From NCBI GenBank assembly GCA_023397655.1, contig JAEWTW010000017.1:124001-188000 (forward strand): DNA of 64,000 nt, read 5' to 3'. The notes under the pieces are model-generated. The model searched no databases, was not told the origin of the DNA, and worked only from the letters and a program-made list of their open reading frames with translations. The DNA is from Bacillota bacterium (GTDB taxonomy: Bacteria; Bacillota; Clostridia; Christensenellales; SZUA-584). The translations under genes and the position numbers were made by a program. Shown here one piece after another: positions 25,322 to 33,256 of this stretch (positions are counted from its first letter, which is position 1; each line of letters opens with the position of its first letter).

Positions 25322-26494
25322 TTAGTCGGTGATTTCCGTAACCTTAACTTTTTTTAGTCCAAGGTCAGCCATCTTGGTAGGATCCGACTCGTTGCTAATT
25401 GTGTAGGTACCGCTCTTAACAGCTTCAAACAAGGCTTTATAGTCATCGACAGTATATGTACGCCATTTGGAAGTGTCTGTCGTCATTCCTACGCCATCGT
25501 TGGACGAATCCATAATCCAGGTCCGGCCGCCTTCAAAAGTACCGTCATAATAGGTTGCAAGGGCTTGCTGCACAGAACCGCCCAGCATTTTCATCGCCGA
25601 GGCAATAACCGTAGCCGACTCGGCGCCCTGATCAACGTCAACGCCTATGACCCACTTGTCGGTGGAGGCTTCAGCCGCTGCCATCACGGAGTTTCCGACG
25701 CTGCCGCCGCATCCGAAGATGATTTCAGTGCCCGACTGATACCAGCCTGCAGCTCTCGCCTGATTTTCCGGAGTCGCAGCAAAATCGCCGGAGTAGTTAT
25801 ACATGATGGAGATTGCGCCATCCGCAAGGCCTAACTCAGCAGCCGCTGCCTCAGCGCCCTGAAGGAAACCAAAACCGTACTTAACAACTGCCGGAACGCT
25901 CTGTCCGCCCTGGAATCCGAGCTTCGTGAAGCCGTCCTTTACCGCGGCGTAACCAGCGTAGAAACCAACCTGCTCCTCAGCATATTTGATGCAAAGCACG
26001 TTGCTCTCGGTCTTAAACGTGGCATAATCCGGGGTATGGGGCTCACCGTCGATCAGTATAAACGTCACATCGGGATACATGGTCTGCGCTTCATAGATAG
26101 CGGGTTCAAACAGGAAGCCCGGAGTTACAATAACCTTGGCTCCGCCTTGAATAGCAAGGCCGATAGCTTCCAAATACGCCGCATCAGATACTTCTGCCGG
26201 TTTGTAATACTGGCAGGAAATACTGTTGTCGTCAGAGTATTTCTTTACGCCTTCCCATGTGCCCTGGTTGAACGACTTGTCGTCGATGGTGCCCTTGTCC
26301 GTAATCATGGCAATTTCAGCACCTTCAGCAGGAGCTTCCGTGGGCTCAACAACTTCTTCCGTGGGCTGTTCAGGTGCTTCCGTGGGAGCAGCTGATGTCT
26401 CCGCCGGAGTCTCAACCTTCGGAGCGCAGCCAGTCAGCGCAAACAACGACAGCGCCAACACCAACACTATAACCAACGCAACTAACTTCTTCAT
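25322..26494 (-). CDS. BMP-family nucleoside-binding lipoprotein
   Basis: This 390-residue lipoprotein is a PnrA/BmpA-type substrate-binding protein for the ABC importer downstream. It has a lipobox LTGC (Cys at residue 22) and a 40-residue Pro/Glu/Ala-rich linker. The binding domain starts AMITDKGTIDDKSFNQGTW, matching the BMP family motif D-x-x-F-N-x-x-x-W, and continues through GFLFEPAI, GFQGGQSVPAVVKYGFGF and IGVDVDQ. Family members bind purine nucleosides. The true start is ATG 26494, after GGAGGAG; upstream in-frame codons are before and around the promoter. It is the first and probably most highly expressed gene of the importer operon. Confidence 0.94.
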   Translation of the reverse strand: MKKLVALVIVLVLALSLFALTGCAPKVETPAETSAAPTEAPEQPTEEVVEPTEAPAEGAEIAMITDKGTIDDKSFNQGTWEGVKKYSDDNSISCQYYKPAEVSDAAYLEAIGLAIQGGAKVIVTPGFLFEPAIYEAQTMYPDVTFILIDGEPHTPDYATFKTESNVLCIKYAEEQVGFYAGYAAVKDGFTKLGFQGGQSVPAVVKYGFGFLQGAEAAAAELGLADGAISIMYNYSGDFAATPENQARAAGWYQSGTEIIFGCGGSVGNSVMAAAEASTDKWVIGVDVDQGAESATVIASAMKMLGGSVQQALATYYDGTFEGGRTWIMDSSNDGVGMTTDTSKWRTYTVDDYKALFEAVKSGTYTISNESDPTKMADLGLKKVKVTEITD

Positions 26495-26538
26495 TTGTTC
26501 TCCTCCTATTTCTATCTTAATGGATAGCCTTGTAAAAC

Positions 26539-26573
26539 ATTTGTATTGTACCCTTTTTAAAAGTAAAAAGCAA
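26539..26573 (-). promoter_or_regulatory. candidate promoter of the BMP importer operon
   Basis: On the minus strand TTGCTT (26568-26573), a 17-base spacer and TACAAT (26545-26550) lie about 50 bases before the binding-protein start. This also argues against starts upstream of ATG 26494. Confidence 0.6.
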
Positions 26574-26703
26574 TCTGCGAAGGGCACTTTCATATCATTA
26601 TTCCACAAAAAATCTAATAATTTGTGTAAATGCATAACAAATATTTTGTTAGTATATTCAACCATCCAAGGAAAATTTACCGTGTTATTCATTCAGCATT
26701 TTA

Positions 26704-26738
26704 GTAAAATAAAAGGGCGGTGCTTATAGCAACCGCCC
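26704..26738 (-). terminator. terminator of the 2-oxoacid dehydrogenase operon
   Basis: On the minus strand GGGCGGTTGCT-ATA-AGCACCGCCC is followed by TTTTATTTTAC, about 37 bases after the E1 stop. Confidence 0.8.
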
Positions 26739-26775
26739 AAAAGGAGATATATAAAATGTTTGAAAGCTTAATTTA

Positions 26776-29247
26776 TCATACGCCCTTCTTGTTGCTTTCA
26801 AGCTGCTCCAGCTCCGTAAAGTTGTGCTTCGCGGTATAGCCGGGGATGGGCGCCAGCTTCTCATGATACGCATCCACCAGCCAGAAGGCCTGCGGGAAGA
26901 AGTAATCCTCCAGCTCATGCGCCGGCGTAATCCAGTTCTTTGCGCCAACGACAACCGGCGGCGCATCCAGATAGTCGAACGCCAGCTCGGTAATGTTGCG
27001 CGCGAAGTCGTTGAGGTGCGAACCGCGTTCGCAGGCATCGCCGGTGATGATGATGCGGCCTGTCTTCTTGACAGACTCTATCACCTTCTCGTAGTTGAAC
27101 GGCACCAGACTGCGCGCGTCGATCACTTCGGCGCTGACGCCATGGGCTTTGAACATTTCGACGGCTTCCATCACGCGGTACAGCGTCGCACCGACGGAAA
27201 GTATCGTCACATCGCTGCCCGAAACCTTCACATCCGGTTCGCCGATCTCGATCTCATAGGACTCGGCAGGAACGCCGCCCTGATGGAACTGCTCGCCCAC
27301 ATCGTAGATGCGCTGGCTTTCCAGGAATATGACGGGGTCGGTGCCGTTCAGCGCTGCTGCCATCAGGCCCTTGGCGTCGTACGGCGTGGCCGGGAACACC
27401 ACTTTGAGGCCGGGGATGTGGGTGCACAGCGCGGACCAGTCCTGAGAGTGCTGCGCGCCATATTTGGAACCGACGGACATACGGAGCACACAGGGCATCT
27501 TGAGGATACCGGCGCTCATCGACTGCCATTTGCTCAACTGGTTGAACACCTGGTCGCCCGCGCGGCCCAGGAAGTCGGTATACATCAGCTCGACGATGGC
27601 ACGACCGCCCGCCATGGCGTAGCCCACACCGCTGCCCACGATAGCACCTTCGGAAATGGGCGCATTGAACAACCGGTGATATGGCAGACAGTCGGACAGT
27701 CCGCGGTACACTGCAAACGGGCCGCCCCATTCGCGCACATCCTCACCATAGGAGGTCAGCGTCGGGTCTTCATAATACTTGTCAATGATCGCTTCAAATA
27801 TGCCGTCCCTGTACTGATACACCTTGTTCTTGGAGACCGGCTTGCCGTTTTCGTCGTATGCAAAGCGTACTTTTTTAGCCAGCTGCTGCACGCGCGCGTT
27901 TTCTTCCTTGGGCTGCAGCACATCCGGCTTTCTCGTTGTATCCATGCTCTTCACATGGCCGTTGGAGAACATCATATCCGCGATGATATTCGGCGTCTTG
28001 TCAAGGTTCATACGCGGAGAGAGCTCGTCGTCCTTCGCGAGCTTAACGGCGTTGAGTATCTCGCCTTTGACATATGCTTCGATGCTTTCCAGCTCGGCGT
28101 CTGTGGCCACAGCGGCTTTTTTCAGCTGTTCACGGAACGACACGATGGAGTCGAATTCCTTCCACATGTCCACTTCTTCCTTGGAACGGTATGTGGACGC
28201 GTCGGACGGGCTGTGACCCGAGAACCGGTACGTGATGACGTCGAGCAGCACCGGACCCTCGTGATTCTCAATGATGCTGCGCTTGCGGCGGTAAGCGTCG
28301 ATCACGGCCAGCGGATTGTAACCGTCCACGCGCTCCGCGTGCATTTGGCTGGGAGTGATGCCCGCGCCCAGACGCGCCACTTCGCTGTACGCCATGGTCT
28401 CGCCGCAGGTCTGGCCGCCCATGCCGTAGAAGTTATTGAAAATGTTGAATATAATCGGCAGGCCGCCCTTATGCTCCTCGTCCCAGAGCAGGCGCAGCTG
28501 ATCCATCGCCGAGAAGTTCATCGCTTCGTAGACGGGGCCGCAGCCGATGCTGCCGTCGCCGATGTTGCAGATAACGAGTCCGTCCTTTTTATTGACGCGC
28601 TTGTACAGCGCCGCGCCCGTCGCGATATCGGCGCTGCCGCCTACAAGAGCGTTGTTCGGGAAGATGCCGAACGGGATGAAGAACGCGTGCATCGAGCCGC
28701 CGAGGCCGCGGTTGAAGCCGGTCTGCTTCGCCCAGATTTCCGCCAGTGTGCCGTAGATCAGGAACTGGATCGCCATGTCCTTCACGCTGGTCGCCTTGGT
28801 TGTCTTCTCGATAACGGCAAACGTCTCGCCGCCAAAGAAGGTCTTCATGATGTTCATCAGTTCCACATCGGGCAGCTGGGTGATGGCCGATAAGCCCTTA
28901 GCCAGTATTTCGCCGTGGCTCCGGTGCGAACCGAAGGTGTAGTCGTTAATGCCGAGGCCGAACGCCTGCCCCACGTACGCCGCTTCCTGACCGATGCCCA
29001 GATGCGCCGGGCCGGGCTGGTTGTAGGCGATGCCTTCGTATTCGCCCGTCGTTTTGACGAGGTTGAGCATGGTCTCAAACTCGCGCACAACGAGCATGTC
29101 GCGGTACATGCGCAAGAACTCTTCCTTGGAGAAGTTGTTCTTCTCGTCCGTAACGGTCTTCTGGTACACGTTCATCGGGATATCGCGGAAGCTGATCTTT
29201 CCCGGTTTTCTTTCCTTGTTAGGGTCAACGATTAAACACTTTGTCAT
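26776..29247 (-). CDS. 2-oxoacid dehydrogenase E1, alpha and beta subunits fused
   Basis: This 823-residue protein is the thiamine-diphosphate decarboxylase (E1) of a pyruvate-, acetoin- or branched-chain 2-oxoacid dehydrogenase complex. The alpha half (about 40-430) has GPAHLGIGQEA, RGLGGSMHAF and the ThDP motif GDGSIG (around 230) ending at NN near 270. The beta half (from about 465) has TSYGEDV, ISEGAIVGSGVGYAMAG and ARSLVPFNYE. In most Firmicutes these are two genes. There is an extra segment of about 50 residues after EILAKG, and about 12 more inside the ThDP motif. The start ATG 29247 has AAGGAG; it follows the E3 gene by 30 bases. Substrate is not decidable by eye. Confidence 0.92.
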   Translation of the reverse strand: MTKCLIVDPNKERKPGKISFRDIPMNVYQKTVTDEKNNFSKEEFLRMYRDMLVVREFETMLNLVKTTGEYEGIAYNQPGPAHLGIGQEAAYVGQAFGLGINDYTFGSHRSHGEILAKGLSAITQLPDVELMNIMKTFFGGETFAVIEKTTKATSVKDMAIQFLIYGTLAEIWAKQTGFNRGLGGSMHAFFIPFGIFPNNALVGGSADIATGAALYKRVNKKDGLVICNIGDGSIGCGPVYEAMNFSAMDQLRLLWDEEHKGGLPIIFNIFNNFYGMGGQTCGETMAYSEVARLGAGITPSQMHAERVDGYNPLAVIDAYRRKRSIIENHEGPVLLDVITYRFSGHSPSDASTYRSKEEVDMWKEFDSIVSFREQLKKAAVATDAELESIEAYVKGEILNAVKLAKDDELSPRMNLDKTPNIIADMMFSNGHVKSMDTTRKPDVLQPKEENARVQQLAKKVRFAYDENGKPVSKNKVYQYRDGIFEAIIDKYYEDPTLTSYGEDVREWGGPFAVYRGLSDCLPYHRLFNAPISEGAIVGSGVGYAMAGGRAIVELMYTDFLGRAGDQVFNQLSKWQSMSAGILKMPCVLRMSVGSKYGAQHSQDWSALCTHIPGLKVVFPATPYDAKGLMAAALNGTDPVIFLESQRIYDVGEQFHQGGVPAESYEIEIGEPDVKVSGSDVTILSVGATLYRVMEAVEMFKAHGVSAEVIDARSLVPFNYEKVIESVKKTGRIIITGDACERGSHLNDFARNITELAFDYLDAPPVVVGAKNWITPAHELEDYFFPQAFWLVDAYHEKLAPIPGYTAKHNFTELEQLESNKKGV

Positions 29248-29277
29248 GCCCAAACTCCTTAAATGTTTTTCATAATT

Positions 29278-30642
29278 CTACAGCTGGAAGATGGCTTCCC
29301 GGAGCGCTTCGCACACCGTGGGATGCGGAAATACCAGCTGTTTGATTTCGTTTATCGTCATTTCCTTCTCGATCATCAGGCCTGCGCCATATATGATCTC
29401 GGAAGCGTACGAGCCGATCATGTGGACGCCGATCAGTTTATGCCATTTGTTATCCACCACGATCTTCATGATGCCGTCGCCGCGTTCATTCTCTGCAAGA
29501 TAGCGCCCCGAGAAGTTCATCGGAATGGTTTTAACGGTAACGTCCAGCCCCTTCTCCTTCGCTGACGTTTCTGTGACACCCACGCCTGCGACCTCCGGAC
29601 TGGTGTAGATGACAGCAGGGATGGCGCTGTAGCGCATTTTATCCTTCACGCCCGTCATGTGGTTCACCGCCACTTCGGCTTCTCGGTAAGCCGTGTGCGC
29701 CAGCAGCGACTGTCCGTTCACGTCGCCTGCCGCGTATACGTTCGGGATGTTGGTTTGCAGCGTATCGCTGGTCTTCACAGCGCCGCGCTCTGTCAGCACG
29801 CCTATGGTTTCGAGGCCGATATTTTCCGACACAGGACGCCGTCCGATGGACAGCAGTACCTTGTCCGCTTCCACAGCCGCCGCATTGCCTTTGGCATCCG
29901 TATACTCCACCTTATCCGAAACGCCTGTCACGCGACAGCCCAATTGAAACTTGATTCCCTTCTTGGCAAGGTTCTTTTTCAGTATCTCCGCGATGTCCGC
30001 GTCGATGGGTCCGCCGATGGCATTCAGCATTTCAATGACGGTTACATCCGAACCTGCCGATTTGAAATAGCTCGCCATTTCAAGCCCGATCACGCCGCCG
30101 CCAATGACGACCAGCTTAGCGGGAACCACTGTGAGATCGAGCATCTCGCGGCTGGTCAGCACAAAACTCTTTTCAATGGCTTCCTTCAGGCCGGGAATGG
30201 GCGGCACTGCCGGGGCTGAACCCGTTGCGATGAGCAGCCGTTTACCAACATACGTCTCGCTGCCGTCCGTGACGGTGAAACCTTCCTCCGTCCTGCCGGT
30301 GATGCGGGCCGCGGCTTTCACTGTGGCCACATGAGCGCCCTTGAGTGTGGCTTCAACGCCGGAAACCAGCGCTTTGACCACCTTGTTCTTGCGCGCGACG
30401 ACGGTAGGCTGGTCCAGCTTCGCGTCCATCACCTTCACGCCGAACGCTTCGCCGTGCGCCGCGCCGTCCTTGAGCTTGGCGGCATACAGCAGCGTCTTGG
30501 TGGGGATGCAGCCTTCGTTCAGGCACACGCCGCCGAAGCTGCGCTGCTCGAACGCCAGCGTTTTGAGCCCCGCGTGCCCCGCGCGCTCCGCCCCCAGATA
30601 ACCGGCGGGGCCGCCGCCGATTACAATCAGATCATATACCAT
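29278..30642 (-). CDS. lpdA: dihydrolipoyl dehydrogenase (E3)
   Basis: The 454-residue flavoprotein reoxidises the lipoyl arm of the complex and reduces NAD+. It shows the FAD motif GGGPAGYLGAERAG (residues 8-21), the redox disulfide GGVCLNEGCIPT (around 39-50), the NAD motif GGGVIGLEMASY (around 177-188) and the second FAD contact VYAAGDVNG. The catalytic His-Glu pair at the C-terminus is in HPTVCEALREAI. It has no fused lipoyl domain. Gene order is E2-E3-E1 with small gaps, so all three are made together. Confidence 0.95.
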   Translation of the reverse strand: MVYDLIVIGGGPAGYLGAERAGHAGLKTLAFEQRSFGGVCLNEGCIPTKTLLYAAKLKDGAAHGEAFGVKVMDAKLDQPTVVARKNKVVKALVSGVEATLKGAHVATVKAAARITGRTEEGFTVTDGSETYVGKRLLIATGSAPAVPPIPGLKEAIEKSFVLTSREMLDLTVVPAKLVVIGGGVIGLEMASYFKSAGSDVTVIEMLNAIGGPIDADIAEILKKNLAKKGIKFQLGCRVTGVSDKVEYTDAKGNAAAVEADKVLLSIGRRPVSENIGLETIGVLTERGAVKTSDTLQTNIPNVYAAGDVNGQSLLAHTAYREAEVAVNHMTGVKDKMRYSAIPAVIYTSPEVAGVGVTETSAKEKGLDVTVKTIPMNFSGRYLAENERGDGIMKIVVDNKWHKLIGVHMIGSYASEIIYGAGLMIEKEMTINEIKQLVFPHPTVCEALREAIFQL

Positions 30643-30654
30643 GGTTGTCTCCTC

Positions 30655-31971
30655 TTATTTTGCGAGCAGTATATCGAAGTTTTCCAGCGCTTCGCACAGG
30701 TCCTTCATGAAGCGGGACGCGGGCGCGCCGTCCACCGCGCGGTGGTCGTACGTCAGCGACAGGCCCATTGCGGGATAAGTCTGGCCGGATTTCTTCAGCT
30801 TATAGGTGATGTTGCACACGCCGAGTATGCCCGTCTGCGGCGGGTTGATAATGGGCGTAAACATCTCGACACCGAGCGCCCCCAAATTGCTGACGGTAAA
30901 AGTGCCGCCGGACAGCAGGTCAGGCGAAATGCGTCCGGACTGTGCTCCCGCCGCCAGTTCCTTCGCTTTCACGGATATTTCCGACAGCGATAAAGTGTCT
31001 GTACCAAACAGCGTGGGCACAAGCAAGCCGCGTTCGGTATCTACTGCCATACCGAGGTTAACATGCGAGAACTGCCTGATGGAATCGCCCAGGAAATGTG
31101 CGTTCATATCAGGGTACTTTTTCAGCGTACGGGACACGGCGTACAGCACGATATCGTTGAGCGTGATGTTCGGCAAACCGAGCTTCTCCGCACTGGATTT
31201 GACACGTTCGCGGTAGGCCAGTATCGCGGTGGCATCGAAGCTGAAGTGATGCGTGAGCTGTGCCAGTTCGGACAGCGACGCGTGCATTGACTTCGCGATC
31301 ACCTTGCGAATGTTGGGCAGCTTGATATCCGTGAACTCTGCCGCCGGAACAGCCGAAACCGCTGCTGCAGATGCAGCAGCCGGAGCGGCCGCCGAAAGGT
31401 CCGCCACAGACACAGCGCCGCCGAGGCCAGAGCCTTCCTTGCCACCCGCGTAATCCAGCGCAGCTGCCGCGGTCACTTTGTATCCTTTTTCCGCCAGTAC
31501 CATCACATCGCGCTCGATGATGCGTCCGTTGGGACCGGTGGGCACCGCTTTAGTCAAATCGAGATTCTGACGCTCCGCTTCGTTTTTGGCACGGGGCGAT
31601 ATCTTCAGATCACTGTCCGCAGTGGCCGTCGAAACAGGCGCTTCAGCCACAGGAGCCGGAGCGGCTTCCTCAGCCTTTGCTGCTTCCTTGACTTCCGGCG
31701 TTGCGCCGCCTTTTACAAATTCGGATATATCCTCGCCGGGTTCGCCGACCACCATCACCGTATCGAGGCACGGCACGTCGTCGCCATCATTGACCAGCAG
31801 CTTGAGCACGGTGCCAGCCGCCGGACTTTCTTCCTCAAACGACGCTTTGTCGGTCTCGTAACCGAAAAGTATGTCGCCCACGTTCACTTTGTCGCCTTCC
31901 TTGACGCGCAGTTCGATGATGCAGCTTTCCACGGACTGCCCCTGTCTGGGCATTATCACTCCAACAGCCAT
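30655..31971 (-). CDS. dihydrolipoamide acyltransferase (E2)
   Basis: The 438-residue core enzyme of the complex has three parts. An N-terminal lipoyl domain (residues 1-80) carries the lipoylated Lys in YETDKASFEE. A peripheral-subunit binding domain follows (KISPRAKNEAERQNLDL, around 125-160), flanked by Ala/Pro-rich linkers. The C-terminal catalytic domain ends with the acyltransferase motif DHRAVDGAPA (around 413). One lipoyl domain is present. GGAGG precedes the ATG by eight bases. First gene of the E2-E3-E1 operon; no lipoate ligase or synthase is near. Confidence 0.94.
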   Translation of the reverse strand: MAVGVIMPRQGQSVESCIIELRVKEGDKVNVGDILFGYETDKASFEEESPAAGTVLKLLVNDGDDVPCLDTVMVVGEPGEDISEFVKGGATPEVKEAAKAEEAAPAPVAEAPVSTATADSDLKISPRAKNEAERQNLDLTKAVPTGPNGRIIERDVMVLAEKGYKVTAAAALDYAGGKEGSGLGGAVSVADLSAAAPAAASAAAVSAVPAAEFTDIKLPNIRKVIAKSMHASLSELAQLTHHFSFDATAILAYRERVKSSAEKLGLPNITLNDIVLYAVSRTLKKYPDMNAHFLGDSIRQFSHVNLGMAVDTERGLLVPTLFGTDTLSLSEISVKAKELAAGAQSGRISPDLLSGGTFTVSNLGALGVEMFTPIINPPQTGILGVCNITYKLKKSGQTYPAMGLSLTYDHRAVDGAPASRFMKDLCEALENFDILLAK

Positions 31972-32048
31972 TGACGAACCTCCAAATAAACATTTATATT
32001 GCTAATATTATGCTCATTAATGATAAAAAGTAACACTCTACATGTTGT

Positions 32049-32078
32049 ATAGTAACATTATCAGGGTGCGTATGTCAA
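32049..32078 (-). promoter_or_regulatory. candidate promoter of the E2-E3-E1 operon
   Basis: On the minus strand TTGACA (32073-32078), an 18-base spacer and TACTAT (32049-32054) lie about 75 bases before the E2 start. The -35 is perfect; the -10 matches four of six bases. Confidence 0.45.
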
Positions 32079-32100
32079 CATAGGCTCTGGTTATTTTCAA

Positions 32101-32128
32101 ATAAAAAAGAGCCTCTTTCGGCTCTTAT
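32101..32128 (-). terminator. terminator of the valS-folC operon
   Basis: On the minus strand AAGAGCC-GAAAGA-GGCTCTT is followed by TTTTAT, just after the folC stop. Confidence 0.85.
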
Positions 32129-32140
32129 TTTGTGCTGATG

Positions 32141-33256
32141 TCATTGAAGCATACTATATATTTTACCTGCGAGATAAAACGAGCCGCATACGACCAGGAG
32201 ACAGTCGTTTGCCTTCGCAGATTCTCTCGCTTTTTCATAGGCTGGAATCGGTTCGCTGACGGCTTCACAACTGGTGTGCTGACGGAAAATTTCCTTTAAT
32301 ATATCTACATCTATGCTGCGTTCCATGCCCACACCGGTCACAAAAACCAGTTCAAAACGCTGAGCAAGTTGTGACGCCATATCAGCGTAATCCTTATCCT
32401 TCATACATGCGAACAGCAGCACCTTTTTTCTGCCAGAGAAATGCCTGTCCAACGTACGGCACAGCGAAGCCACCGCCGGACCGTTGTGCGCTCCGTCCAG
32501 CAGCATATCTGGCGAGCCGGGGATATATTGCGTCCGGCAGGGTAGTATGGTACGGCCAAGGCCTTCTTGAATAGCCTCCTCGCTGATACCCAAGGTATGC
32601 GCAGCCATGGCGGCCAACGCTGCCGCCTCGGGCTGCATTTCGCCGATACCGCGTATACGATACTGTCGTCCGTCCGATTCAAACGTCTGACCATCCAGCG
32701 AAGCTGACAGCACGTTCACTTCAGTAACAAAATGGACAGGCGCTCCTTTATGCAGCGCTTCCGCACGAATGACTACCTCCGATTCGGGCAGTTGCCGAGC
32801 TGAAACCACCGGAACACCGGGTTTGATGATGCCCGCCTTCTCTGACGCGATCTTTTCTATGGTGTCGCCCAGCAGATCCATGTGGTCGTAGCCGATGGAT
32901 GTGAGCACCGATACTTCCGGCGTCACGGCGTTGGTCGGGTCCAGCCTCCCGCCGAGGCCTGTTTCCAGCACTGCGTAATCCAGTTCCATTCGCTCAAACC
33001 AAAGCAGTGCTGCCGCCGTGTACGCCGCGAACAGCGAGTCGTTTACCGCCAGCTTTCTCTGCTCCACCTCGCCGAGCAGGGTATCCAGTTCCGCCGCGTC
33101 AATATTTCGCCCGTTCGCACGGAAACGCTCTACAGGCGAAACGAGGTGCGGCGAGGTAAAGCATCCCGCGCTCTTCCCCGCCGCCATGATGATCTGATAA
33201 ATGTATTCGGCTGCGGACCCCTTTCCGTTGGTACCCGCAATGTGGATATATCTCAT
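32141..33256 (-). CDS. folC: folylpolyglutamate / dihydrofolate synthase FolC, short N-terminus
   Basis: FolC adds glutamate to folates and, in many bacteria, also joins glutamate to dihydropteroate. The ATP loop HIAGTNGKGSA lies at residues 5-15. The family segments TSPHLVSPVERF, VLETGLGGRLDPTN and SIGYDHMDLLGDTIEKIASEKAGI follow, then DGAHN (around 258). At 371 residues it is short: most FolC proteins have about 40 more residues before the P-loop. The ATG overlaps the valS stop (TAATG), so it is translated by coupling. Whether the missing N-terminal helix matters is unknown. Confidence 0.92.
   Translation of the reverse strand: MRYIHIAGTNGKGSAAEYIYQIIMAAGKSAGCFTSPHLVSPVERFRANGRNIDAAELDTLLGEVEQRKLAVNDSLFAAYTAAALLWFERMELDYAVLETGLGGRLDPTNAVTPEVSVLTSIGYDHMDLLGDTIEKIASEKAGIIKPGVPVVSARQLPESEVVIRAEALHKGAPVHFVTEVNVLSASLDGQTFESDGRQYRIRGIGEMQPEAAALAAMAAHTLGISEEAIQEGLGRTILPCRTQYIPGSPDMLLDGAHNGPAVASLCRTLDRHFSGRKKVLLFACMKDKDYADMASQLAQRFELVFVTGVGMERSIDVDILKEIFRQHTSCEAVSEPIPAYEKARESAKANDCLLVVCGSFYLAGKIYSMLQ

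Noticed and set aside
26824..28893. Long open frame (about 690 codons) on the plus strand opposite the fused E1 gene
   Set aside because: It is rich in His, Arg and Gln with no recognisable domain, and mirrors the codon pattern of the highly conserved E1 gene on the other strand.
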